NCBI GenBank assembly: GCA_964555515.1
Contig: CAZKSJ010000026.1
Span: 1 to 13,612 of the forward strand
Length of the DNA: 13,612 nucleotides
Source of the DNA: UBA1388 sp964555515
Lineage (GTDB): Bacteria; Patescibacteriota; Microgenomatia; UBA1400; PJMF01
Direction of reading: 5' to 3'
Of this stretch, positions 1 to 5,909 are shown piece by piece; positions within the stretch are counted from its first letter, which is position 1, and each line of letters opens with the position of its first letter. Below the pieces are notes generated by a model. It was not told the origin of the DNA. It made no database searches and saw nothing but the letters and a program-made list of their open reading frames with translations. The position numbers and the translations under genes are program-made.

Positions 1-86
1 GTCGTGAATGTGGTGACAATAATAGCTACAGCCGCCAATGGCAGGAAGAAGCTTAGCATTTTAGATTGAGATCTAAGATTTTGCAT
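1..86 (-). CDS. N-terminal fragment of a secreted or membrane-anchored protein (partial)
   Basis: An open frame starts at an ATG at 86 and runs off the left edge of the window without a stop. The 28 visible codons begin MQNLRSQSKMLSFFLPL and continue AAVAIIVTTFT. This is a short positively charged head followed by a hydrophobic stretch (about residues 10-25), the shape of a signal peptide or signal anchor. There is no clear Shine-Dalgarno before the ATG. The gene sits 132 bases downstream of the envelope protein at 219-1571, with that gene's terminator between them, so it is probably a separate transcription unit. The family cannot be named from so few residues. The hydrophobic start and the absence of stops make it plausible, but it could be a chance open frame. 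Confidence 0.5.
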   Translation of the reverse strand, partial: MQNLRSQSKMLSFFLPLAAVAIIVTTFT

Positions 87-159
87 CGTGCGCCAACTTA
101 ACAATCATTGTTGAGAATTGATTGAGAACGTGATCTAGATAGAAATTTATTGATACGCT

Positions 160-180
160 AAAAATTGCTGAAGCAGCAAT
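160..180 (-). terminator. Rho-independent terminator of the envelope protein gene
   Basis: On the minus strand a perfect 7-bp stem (ATTGCTG / CAGCAAT) with a 3-base loop runs into five T residues. It lies 39 bases after the stop of the gene at 219-1571, in the right orientation to end its transcript and separate it from the next gene. Confidence 0.7.
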
Positions 181-218
181 ATAGTGAAGCAGTCGTTTAT
201 TTAACCTGAGCGGTCAAA

Positions 219-1571
219 TCAACCAGTTTTAGTGCGCCTAGATCGTGATTTTTTTGGATCTGATGAATTTGTTGATGTAGACGATCTTATTTTACTGGAT
301 CTAGCTTTGGTTTTTGTTGTCGCATTAGAATTTGTAACTTGGAGTTCTATTTCATCAGAATCTTGGTTGCTATTTCTAGTCTTGATCCATCTTTGATATA
401 AAAGTGAAATTCCAATCCCTAAGCCAGCAACTCCACTTATAATCAGTCCAAGATAGAGATTGCTCTTCGCCACCGTTGTAGAAATACCCCGCATAAGGTT
501 GCTAAAACTTAGTGCTAATTGAGTACTTTGAGCAACAGATAAGGCAGGTTGAAATGTGTTGGGATTTGTCAATGCGGTTTGTGAAATTAAAGTTTCTGAA
601 ATAAACCACTTGAAAGTGATGGCCAGCAACATCAGGGCTAACCCAGAAATGAGATAAATTGAAAAAAACGTTATCAATTTTTGGGTGCGAACGACAAACA
701 TGGCAGCAGCGGCGATTGTTAAACCAATTAAAATTGAGCCAATGGCATATTCTTTACTGAGTGCTACATAAGTGCGTAGCTCAAGTAAGCTTTGCTTAAG
801 TTCTGCCAGAGAGAGAGCAATAGTGGTCAAGGTGTCAATAATTGGTGAAATACCCAGATCAGATAATTGTTGATCTACACTTGTATTAACCTGATCAATA
901 ATTGGAGCAGCCAGATGGTTATTTCCTAAATTATCTATGGAGGTTTGGATTTCTGGAGAGGTGCATGCAACTTTGAAAATTCTACCTTGTTCGGCTAGTT
1001 TGAGATTGTTCTGTATTTCTTCGTCTGTTTGACAAACTGGCAAACTGCTAACTCCCGTGGTCGTTAGTAGTAGCTCCATCAGATTTTTGGTAAAAGAGTT
1101 GTTTTTAAAGTTTTGTATGACGGTGGGATCTGGAATATAATTAAATATTTCCCTGGCCTCACGTTCACCCCTCAGCCAAGCCAGACTGTCAGCAAGACGC
1201 CCTTCTACTGTTGCCTGAATGACGGTCTCTACTTTTAAGTTTAAAAATAAATCACTGATCAATCGATTTGTTAGTTGTTGGATGAGATTGTTGAGTAAGT
1301 TGATGAGCAGGCGATCGATAGTCGTTGAAATATTTGTTTCATCCCCACCGTAACCAAGATTTAAGACTAACCTTTGGGTTAGAGAAATCGTTGTTTGAGT
1401 CAGTTGTTCTTGCAGGATGCCGGAGGTAGTTTGATAGAGACCAGAATTGACTAATGCCGTCGTGTAAGTTTCTTCACTAATTAGTTTGGCGCGGGTCACG
1501 AGCGTCAATGAGCCAAGAACGGTGAATAATGTTGCCAAGGTGACAAGCAGAATGTATAAGAATTGTTTCAT
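219..1571 (-). CDS. Hypothetical multi-pass envelope protein with large extracytoplasmic domain
   Basis: I do not recognise the family. The 450-residue product has an N-terminal hydrophobic segment (about 4-26), then a soluble region of about 250 residues rich in Thr, Gln, Asn and Leu. Three more membrane segments follow (about 276-294, 300-322, 371-392), then a 55-residue tail rich in Ser, Lys and Arg. By the positive-inside rule the basic tail should be cytoplasmic, which puts the 27-275 region outside. That region carries the only two cysteines (C180 and C203), a possible disulfide. The start has no Shine-Dalgarno. A good promoter (TTGTCA-17-TATATT) ends 11 bases before the ATG, so the leader would be only about 5 bases. 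A terminator follows the gene, so it appears to be monocistronic. A role at the cell surface is inferred from topology only. Confidence 0.85.
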   Translation of the reverse strand: MKQFLYILLVTLATLFTVLGSLTLVTRAKLISEETYTTALVNSGLYQTTSGILQEQLTQTTISLTQRLVLNLGYGGDETNISTTIDRLLINLLNNLIQQLTNRLISDLFLNLKVETVIQATVEGRLADSLAWLRGEREAREIFNYIPDPTVIQNFKNNSFTKNLMELLLTTTGVSSLPVCQTDEEIQNNLKLAEQGRIFKVACTSPEIQTSIDNLGNNHLAAPIIDQVNTSVDQQLSDLGISPIIDTLTTIALSLAELKQSLLELRTYVALSKEYAIGSILIGLTIAAAAMFVVRTQKLITFFSIYLISGLALMLLAITFKWFISETLISQTALTNPNTFQPALSVAQSTQLALSFSNLMRGISTTVAKSNLYLGLIISGVAGLGIGISLLYQRWIKTRNSNQDSDEIELQVTNSNATTKTKARSSKIRSSTSTNSSDPKKSRSRRTKTG

Positions 1572-1582
1572 TTAGTACTAGT

Positions 1583-1611
1583 AATATACTGTATATGGCC
1601 AAATGTGACAA
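1583..1611 (-). promoter_or_regulatory. Promoter of the envelope protein gene with overlapping 13-base palindrome
   Basis: Read on the minus strand, a TTGTCA -35 (1606-1611) and a TATATT -10 (1583-1588) are separated by exactly 17 bases. The -10 overlaps a perfect 13-base palindrome, ATATAC-T-GTATAT (1584-1596), which could be an operator. Transcription would start about 5 bases before the ATG. Confidence 0.6.
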
Positions 1612-1633
1612 TTGGCACCTATATGTCTCCTGC

Positions 1634-1662
1634 TTGTAAATAAGATCACAGTCCGATAAACT
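1634..1662 (+). promoter_or_regulatory. Promoter of the SHOCT protein gene
   Basis: TTGTAA (1634-1639) and TAAACT (1657-1662) are 17 bases apart on the plus strand. The gene at 1701 follows, with a strong Shine-Dalgarno (AAGGAG) 5 bases before its ATG. The site is back to back with the promoter of the envelope protein gene. Confidence 0.45.
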
Positions 1663-1700
1663 GCACTCTCGAAAGTAAAACAATAAATGAAGGAGCTTTT

Positions 1701-1964
1701 ATGGCAGGCAGACTTATGAGAACAGCGGCAACAGCCTCGATGGTTAGTTCAACTAGAACAAATCGAGCCCGTAGAAATGCGATTAATCAAACAATGGCTG
1801 CTCAGCCTGCAGCAGCTCCAATGACTGCTCCAGCCGCTGCTCCTCAAGAAGCAGCATCATCAGATTTGGCCAAACAATTGCAAGAATTAGCTAAGTTACG
1901 CGATCAAGGCATTCTCACTGAAGAAGAATTTGCTGCTAAAAAACAACAAATTTTGGGTATTTAG
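1701..1964 (+). CDS. SHOCT domain mini-protein
   Basis: An 87-residue protein. The last 35 residues (about 53-87: DLAKQLQELAKLRDQGIL then TEEEFAAKKQQILGI) match the SHOCT (short C-terminal) domain, a small two-helix module with the typical L-x-x-G-x-[IL]-[TS]-x-x-E-[FY]-x-x-K-K pattern. Before it lie a basic N-terminus rich in Arg, Ala and Thr (1-32) and an Ala/Pro/Gln linker (33-52). The domain occurs at the end of many bacterial proteins and is thought to mediate oligomerisation, but its precise role is not established. The start is supported by a strong Shine-Dalgarno (AAGGAG, 5 bases before the ATG). The stop lies 2 bases from the stop of the convergent gene on the other strand. Confidence 0.85.
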   Translation: MAGRLMRTAATASMVSSTRTNRARRNAINQTMAAQPAAAPMTAPAAAPQEAASSDLAKQLQELAKLRDQGILTEEEFAAKKQQILGI

Positions 1965-1966
1965 TA

Positions 1967-2332
1967 TTAGTATTCAGCTTCTGTGTGGTTGTGGGATTGG
2001 TCATCAGTGATGAGCTTGGGTAGATTGATTGCAAAGATTCTCAGCGCAAGCGCGTCGAGTCTGTTTCTAAGGTTGTTGATCTCGATTGCTCTTGCCGGAT
2101 TGGCAAAGAGGAGCTCAAATGTCAGATAAGACCTCATTTTACGTAAATTTTCGGCAGTGTTGGGGTTGTATCCGTCCTCATCAGTCAGTTGGATCATAGA
2201 AGGCAAACTTCTGTCCACAGCGATAGCTGATAAGGTCTGGTTGAGTTCGTATAGATCTGGATTTATTTTACTTCTCGATTCTTGTTTGGGCTCGATGAAT
2301 GATATTGGTCGACGTTCAGTTGTTATTACCAT
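1967..2332 (-). CDS. Hypothetical protein, 121 residues
   Basis: I do not recognise this protein. It is soluble, with no membrane segment and no cysteine. The N-terminus is polar (1-30). The middle and C-terminal parts (about 60-110) are rich in Leu, Arg and Asn and look largely helical, including an FANPARAIEINNLRNRLDAL stretch. It ends in a His/Glu-rich tail. The start is backed by a purine-rich AAAGAAAG about 8 bases upstream and by a promoter-like pair (TTGTCT-17-TATTGT) about 45 bases upstream. It converges on the SHOCT gene with only 2 bases between the stops. It could belong to the pyk-ytxH transcript, but the separate promoter argues that it can be expressed alone. The frame is clean and the composition protein-like, so it is probably real. 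Confidence 0.65.
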   Translation of the reverse strand: MVITTERRPISFIEPKQESRSKINPDLYELNQTLSAIAVDRSLPSMIQLTDEDGYNPNTAENLRKMRSYLTFELLFANPARAIEINNLRNRLDALALRIFAINLPKLITDDQSHNHTEAEY

Positions 2333-2376
2333 AAATGGGTCTTTCTTTATAACTAACTGCTAAATTCACAACAAGC

Positions 2377-2405
2377 ACAATACCTCACAAACTGGTTAAA
2401 GACAA
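2377..2405 (-). promoter_or_regulatory. Possible promoter of the 121-residue hypothetical gene
   Basis: On the minus strand TTGTCT (2400-2405) and TATTGT (2377-2382) are separated by 17 bases, in the 102-base gap between the YtxH-like gene and the hypothetical gene. The predicted leader is about 38 bases. Confidence 0.4.
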
Positions 2406-2434
2406 GTAGCCGACAGTTTAGTTGAGAGTTATTC

Positions 2435-2749
2435 TTACGATTTCTTTTTCTTGACTGATTTAGAAGACTGATCGTCGGCCTCTGTTAAAAATTTGCTGGT
2501 TTTGTTGGCAGCACGAGTAGCTTCTGTTTTGACTTTCTCTGCGACTTGTTTTCCTTCATGAAGCATATCTTGCTTAAATTTATCAGGATCTGAATGATAC
2601 TGTTTCTTCAATTTAGCAATTTGTTCTCGTGCTTCCTCGAGTGATTTCTGAGCTTTATCCCTATTTTGTTTCTTTGATAAAAATACCGCTGCGGCTCCAA
2701 TCGCAGCTCCGGTCAAAAAAGTGAACAGGTTGCCTGACTTATTACTCAT
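2435..2749 (-). CDS. YtxH-like membrane-anchored small protein
   Basis: A 104-residue protein with one N-terminal membrane segment (about 8-26, LFTFLTGAAIGAAAVFLS, glycine/alanine-rich). A highly charged helical region follows (about 27-90), then a Lys-rich tail ending VKKKKS. This is the YtxH/gas-vesicle GvpP-like layout: a Gly-Ala membrane helix followed by an amphipathic Lys/Glu helix. Bacterial family members are often linked to general stress, but the molecular function is not established. The start is clear, with AGGAGG just before the ATG. It lies 21 bases downstream of pyruvate kinase on the same strand, so the two are probably co-transcribed. Confidence 0.75.
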   Translation of the reverse strand: MSNKSGNLFTFLTGAAIGAAAVFLSKKQNRDKAQKSLEEAREQIAKLKKQYHSDPDKFKQDMLHEGKQVAEKVKTEATRAANKTSKFLTEADDQSSKSVKKKKS

Positions 2750-2770
2750 CGTACCTCCTATTTAGATATC

Positions 2771-4198
2771 TTAGGGTACTTGTATAACTTTTAGCGTGTT
2801 TGTCAAGCCGGGTTTTTTCCAGAAAGTGCCATGCACGATTAACACTGTATTTCCGCTTTCAGCTATTTGGTTTTCTTTAATCAAGCGCTCGATTTCCTCG
2901 GTTTCAATTAACTTTTCCTCTTGCATCTCAACCATATAAGGTTTTACTCCGTAGACTAGACTCAATTGATTGAAGGTTTGTTTGCTTTCGGTAAAGGCAT
3001 GGATAAGCGGGCAGTTGCGGAAGCGGGCTAAAAAGCGGGCAGTTGCCCCACCATCGGTCAAGCACACCACCGCATCAATTTTTAACGGGTTTGATGGCCT
3101 TTCTGAAGCAGCGATCAAAGAAATTGCCGCATGGGTAATGGCAGTCGTGCAGTCCTCATCATGGGGATCAATAATTGGCGGTCGGGCATATTTCTCTGTG
3201 AAAGCAACAATTTTTGCCTGGGTACTCACAGCTTTGACCGGATATTTGCCAATGGTCGTTTCATCCGATAGCATGACTGCATCGGTGCCATCATAAACAG
3301 CATTGGCCACATCAGTTACTTCTGCTCTTGAGGGCCGGGGTACCGAAACCATGCTCATTAACATTTGGGTGGCGGTGATGACTGGCTTGGCTCGCAATCT
3401 TGATTTATAAATGATCACTTTTTGCCAGTGCGCCATTTCTTCATATGGCACTTCAACCGCCAAATCACCTCTAGCTACCATGATGCCGTCTGATTCATCA
3501 ATAATTTCATCGATATTATCAATGGCTGCCTGATTTTCGATCTTTGCAATAATTCTGATATTGAGGTTTCTTTTGGTCAACTCAGCTTTGAGATTTTTGA
3601 TGTCTTGAGCATTGCGGACAAATGAAAGCGCCACAAAATCGATTAAATCATTGGCAGCGGCGTCTAAGTGGCCATAGTCAGTATCAATTAGTGAAGGCAA
3701 ATCAAGTGTCACTCCTGGAGTATTGATCGTCTTTCTTTTCTTGACCTCCAAATCTTCAGCTACACGCGTTGTCAACTCATGATCATTTGGTTTGCCAATC
3801 ACCACGAACTCACCTAAGCCATCCTCGATCAGGATTTGATTGGTTTCCTGCAAGGCATCAATCATTGCTTGGGGAACAATCACCGCATTTGGCTCTTCCG
3901 TATCGCGGTTGCTGGTAAAAGTAACAAGCTCTCCCGCCTTGACATGGAAGCCTTCAGCCCCTTTTGGTAAGACACTGCGAATTTCTGGGCCCTGCAGATC
4001 GAGCAAAATGCCCACTGGCAAACCCATTTTTTCTGCGATGCTTCTCACCCGACGAATTCGTTCGTGGTGCCAAGCTGGTTCGTTGTGTTTGGTATTAAAA
4101 CGCGCCACGTTCATGCCAGCAGCGAGCAATTTCTCAATGGTTTCTTCGGATTCGCTCGCGGGACCAATCGTGGCCACAATTTTTGTAGATTTTTGCAT
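2771..4198 (-). CDS. pyk: Pyruvate kinase
   Basis: Pyruvate kinase converts phosphoenolpyruvate and ADP to pyruvate and ATP, the last step of glycolysis. The protein opens MQKSTKIVATIGPAS, the standard family N-terminus. Core motifs are present: LDLQGPEIRS, the catalytic lysine in IAKIEN (K219 by this start), the metal-binding ARGDL segment, ITATQML, and the family stretch PRPSRAEVTDVANAVYDGTD followed by MLSDET. An ordinary C-terminal domain follows (GGATARFLARF to the end). Length is 475 residues from this start, typical for the family. The frame extends upstream to ATGs at 4207 and 4240, but none has a Shine-Dalgarno. A promoter (TTGATT-17-CATAAT, 4206-4234) would start transcription at about 4198, so I chose this ATG and a leaderless mRNA. 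Oddity: the usual R-x-N-x-S-H signature is RFNTKH, with Lys (K37) replacing the potassium-binding Ser. Confidence 0.95.
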   Translation of the reverse strand: MQKSTKIVATIGPASESEETIEKLLAAGMNVARFNTKHNEPAWHHERIRRVRSIAEKMGLPVGILLDLQGPEIRSVLPKGAEGFHVKAGELVTFTSNRDTEEPNAVIVPQAMIDALQETNQILIEDGLGEFVVIGKPNDHELTTRVAEDLEVKKRKTINTPGVTLDLPSLIDTDYGHLDAAANDLIDFVALSFVRNAQDIKNLKAELTKRNLNIRIIAKIENQAAIDNIDEIIDESDGIMVARGDLAVEVPYEEMAHWQKVIIYKSRLRAKPVITATQMLMSMVSVPRPSRAEVTDVANAVYDGTDAVMLSDETTIGKYPVKAVSTQAKIVAFTEKYARPPIIDPHDEDCTTAITHAAISLIAASERPSNPLKIDAVVCLTDGGATARFLARFRNCPLIHAFTESKQTFNQLSLVYGVKPYMVEMQEEKLIETEEIERLIKENQIAESGNTVLIVHGTFWKKPGLTNTLKVIQVP

Positions 4199-4205
4199 TA
4201 ACTTC

Positions 4206-4234
4206 ATTATGATTGGCTTCAGAGATCTAATCAA
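4206..4234 (-). promoter_or_regulatory. Promoter of pyk placing transcription start at the ATG
   Basis: Read on the minus strand, TTGATT (4229-4234) and CATAAT (4206-4211) are 17 bases apart. Transcription would begin about 7-8 bases after the -10, at the ATG at 4198, giving a leaderless mRNA. The two upstream in-frame ATGs (4207 and 4240) would then lie outside the message. Confidence 0.5.
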
Positions 4235-4261
4235 GACCATATTTATTGATTATTTCGACAC

Positions 4262-4294
4262 TTGAGTAAGGCCAAAATTTGCAGTACAGTACTG
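4262..4294 (+). promoter_or_regulatory. Promoter of the coiled-coil gene with overlapping 13-base palindrome
   Basis: TTGAGT (4262-4267) and TACAGT (4285-4290) are separated by 17 bases on the plus strand. The -10 lies inside a perfect palindrome, CAGTAC-A-GTACTG (4282-4294), a possible operator. The gene at 4334 follows with a leader of about 37 bases. Confidence 0.5.
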
Positions 4295-4333
4295 ATACTT
4301 TCCTCAGAGAAATAAGAAATACAGAAAGGTCAT

Positions 4334-4897
4334 ATGGCAGATTTGAAACAGAAACAACAGCTTACTGCGGCAGATGATCCCCTTTTGCCTGCTGCAGATG
4401 AAGTGCAACTCGAATCAGGCGAGGATTTGGCTGCCAAAGCTTTAGCCTCACGTACGGGTGGTGCCTCAACTGGGGTTGAAGAGGATGAAGCATCTGCTTC
4501 AGACGAGCTAGCAGACACATTGGGGCACTTGCAGAACGTGATCGAGCGGAACGCTAATCAGCTGAATCGTATCAAAGAGGCTCTCAAGGCCAAGCGTGAG
4601 AGTTTAACTAGCGTTTTTGAGAACGATGCCAAGCTCAATGAAGCCACAGAGGAAGCAGCTAAAATTAGCACTGCTGTCAAGGAAAGACGTGGTCAACTAC
4701 AAAATGATCCTCAGGTTTCACAGCTGAAGATGCAGATCGGAGAGCTGAATGAAGAGAAGAAAGAACTTGAGGAGACGATCAGCAATCACTTGGTTAATTA
4801 TTACGCACTGACCAACTCAAAAAGCTTTGACACCAGTGATGGTGATCAATGGGACTTTGATATTAGAGCTAAGGTGAAAAATAGACGCAACAACTGA
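4334..4897 (+). CDS. Hypothetical acidic coiled-coil protein, 187 residues
   Basis: I do not recognise a family. Residues about 1-60 are low-complexity and acidic, rich in Ala, Glu, Asp and Ser, and probably disordered. Residues about 60-150 have heptad-like spacing of Leu and Ile with many Lys, Glu and Gln, which suggests a coiled coil broken near a QNDPQVSQ segment (about 121-128). The C-terminus (150-187) carries NYYALTNSKSF and a basic end, KVKNRRNN. There is no signal peptide, membrane segment or cysteine. The start is supported by AAAGG 4 bases upstream of the ATG and by a promoter at 4262-4290. It is divergent from pyk and is followed by a possible terminator at 5023-5046. A structural or scaffolding role is only a guess from the coiled coil. 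Confidence 0.8.
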   Translation: MADLKQKQQLTAADDPLLPAADEVQLESGEDLAAKALASRTGGASTGVEEDEASASDELADTLGHLQNVIERNANQLNRIKEALKAKRESLTSVFENDAKLNEATEEAAKISTAVKERRGQLQNDPQVSQLKMQIGELNEEKKELEETISNHLVNYYALTNSKSFDTSDGDQWDFDIRAKVKNRRNN

Positions 4898-5022
4898 TGG
4901 CCGGAGTTTTGTAACTAGTGTTGGCCCCTGCAGACCTCGGGAATCGAATAACTAGTCTTAAGAGTCTGATTTCAGAAATAACAGCCAACAAGGGTTGGAT
5001 TCAAAAATCAATCTCACCAAGA

Positions 5023-5046
5023 GTTAGACTTTTGTCTTACTTTTTT
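5023..5046 (+). terminator. Possible terminator of the coiled-coil gene
   Basis: On the plus strand GTTAGAC and GTCTTAC form a 7-bp stem with one mismatch around a TTTT loop, followed directly by six T residues (5041-5046). It lies about 125 bases after the coiled-coil gene and overlaps the stop of the convergent rpsU. The stem is AT-rich and weak, so the call is tentative. Confidence 0.4.
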
Positions 5047-5294
5047 CCGCTAATTCGATCATCAATCCTTTGCAGTGCTGCTGGGTCAATGTTCTTCATG
5101 CGTTTTAACTTGCGTGCTCGCCTTCTCAGGCGAACTTGACTAATTTTCTTCTCTGCTCTGAGTTTAGCGGGTTTTTGGAAGTAAGCGCGATCCTTAGCAA
5201 TAATTACCACATTTGTAGCTGCAACTGCTTTTTTAAATTTTTTGATCACGTCATTGGTATTGTCATTACCTTGAGCTTTAATTACGATTGGCAT
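5037..5294 (-). CDS. rpsU: Small ribosomal subunit protein bS21
   Basis: An 85-residue basic protein of the small ribosomal subunit. bS21 sits near the 3' end of 16S rRNA and helps in translation initiation. The family features are visible: a short beta-like N-terminus (MPIVIKAQGNDN), a helix with IKKFKKAV, then the strongly basic stretch KLRAEKKISQVRLRRRARKLKRMK (about 43-66). Length is slightly above the common 58-70 residues because of the C-terminal part (NIDPAALQRIDDRISGKK). The start is certain: an extended Shine-Dalgarno, AAGGAGGTGA, lies 6 bases before the ATG, the strongest in the window. A TATAAT box and a 9-bp hairpin lie in the leader, so it is probably its own transcription unit and may be controlled at the RNA level. 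Confidence 0.92.
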   Translation of the reverse strand: MPIVIKAQGNDNTNDVIKKFKKAVAATNVVIIAKDRAYFQKPAKLRAEKKISQVRLRRRARKLKRMKNIDPAALQRIDDRISGKK

Positions 5295-5317
5295 TGGTCG
5301 TCACCTCCTTCCCTGTG

Positions 5318-5346
5318 GAATCGATGTTAAGTACAGTCATCGATTC
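5318..5346 (-). promoter_or_regulatory. 9-bp hairpin in the rpsU leader
   Basis: GAATCGATG and CATCGATTC form a perfect 9-bp stem around an 11-base loop. The hairpin lies just inside the predicted 5' end of the rpsU mRNA and ends 7 bases before the Shine-Dalgarno. There is no T run after it, so it is not a terminator. It could be a binding site for control of translation or a stabilising 5' hairpin. Confidence 0.5.
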
Positions 5347-5355
5347 AGACAGCGT

Positions 5356-5361
5356 ATTATA
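5356..5361 (-). promoter_or_regulatory. Perfect -10 box upstream of rpsU
   Basis: A consensus TATAAT lies 62 bases before the rpsU ATG on the minus strand. No good -35 is seen at 16-18 bases upstream. Transcription would start near 5349, just before the leader hairpin. Confidence 0.45.
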
Positions 5362-5410
5362 CCTGACTAAACATGAAAAGCTAGGTTGGGGATTGAGAAG
5401 GAAATTTTAC

Positions 5411-5502
5411 TTTGATATTGATCTTGACGAGCTGTAGTTTGAGCTTGAGTATAAATTTGCAGTTGAGCTTGACCATGAGCTTGACCTTTGGTTAGAGCTT
5501 GA
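5411..5502. repeat. Degenerate hexanucleotide repeat between HIT gene and rpsU
   Basis: GAGCTTGA occurs at 5441, 5465, 5477 and 5495, with a near copy (GAGCTGTA) at 5429. All five starts are in the same 6-base phase, and further weak copies (GATCTTGA at 5420) lie to the left. On the minus strand the unit reads CAAGCT and is in the reading frame of the upstream HIT gene. There it would encode alternating glutamines. Confidence 0.6.
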
Positions 5503-5525
5503 ATTTGTGGTGATAAGCTAATCTC

Positions 5526-5909
5526 TTAATCTCTGTCGGCAAGGTGGGCGGCAGTTTGCTGGTCTATTTCTTCAGCCGTCATGGCATGGTCCCACCCACC
5601 CGTTAAGTGCAGATGCAAGTGTTGGACTTGCTGCACTTGTTTGCCACAATTGAGATGCAATTGGAAATTATCATTGATACCGTGTTTAATGGCCATCTTG
5701 CGAGCAAGCTCAATCATTGCCGCATGAAAATGATGACTGCTGAGAGGTATGTCCTGCAACTTTTCAATGGGTTGTTTGGGGATGATTAACAAATGAATTG
5801 GCGCCACAGGCTGAATGCTAGTAATTACGATAAACTTATCATCTTCATACCTAATATCGGCAGGTACTTGCCGATTAATAATTTTTGTGAAAACACTTTC
5901 TTCAGTCAT
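5526..5909 (-). CDS. HIT (histidine triad) family nucleotide-binding protein
   Basis: A 127-residue protein of the HINT branch of the histidine triad superfamily. These proteins hydrolyse nucleoside phosphoramidates or other nucleotide conjugates. The active-site motif is clear near the C-terminus: QHLHLHLTGG, with H97, H99 and H101. The N-terminus (FTKIINRQVPADIRYEDD) and the middle PIHLLIIPKQPI also match the family. Length is normal for HINT proteins (about 110-140). The ATG overlaps the stop of the DHH gene by 4 bases (ATGA), so the two are co-transcribed and probably translationally coupled. An AAGGA lies about 9 bases upstream of the start. After the TAA the same frame stays open for 52 codons through a hexanucleotide repeat. 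The substrate cannot be told from sequence. Confidence 0.93.
   Translation of the reverse strand: MTEESVFTKIINRQVPADIRYEDDKFIVITSIQPVAPIHLLIIPKQPIEKLQDIPLSSHHFHAAMIELARKMAIKHGINDNFQLHLNCGKQVQQVQHLHLHLTGGWDHAMTAEEIDQQTAAHLADRD

Noticed and set aside
102..124. Inverted repeat CAATCA / TGATTG upstream of the partial gene at the left edge
   Set aside because: The stem is only 6 bp with an 11-base loop and has no T run or clear promoter relation; likely chance in AT-rich sequence.
2970..3296. Long plus-strand open frames antisense to pyk (also 3840-4265)
   Set aside because: They lie opposite a certain pyruvate kinase gene, lack ribosome binding sites and have no recognisable protein features; they are shadows of the coding strand.
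4920..4989. 70-base element bounded by 7-base inverted repeats (GTTGGCC / AGCCAAC), similar in size to a tRNA
   Set aside because: Neither strand has a T-loop (GTTCRA) at the right place before the 3' arm, nor a plausible anticodon arm. It is more likely chance pairing in the gap between convergent genes.
4918..5139. Plus-strand open frame of 73 codons overlapping rpsU
   Set aside because: It starts with TTG, has no Shine-Dalgarno and runs antisense into the well-supported bS21 gene.
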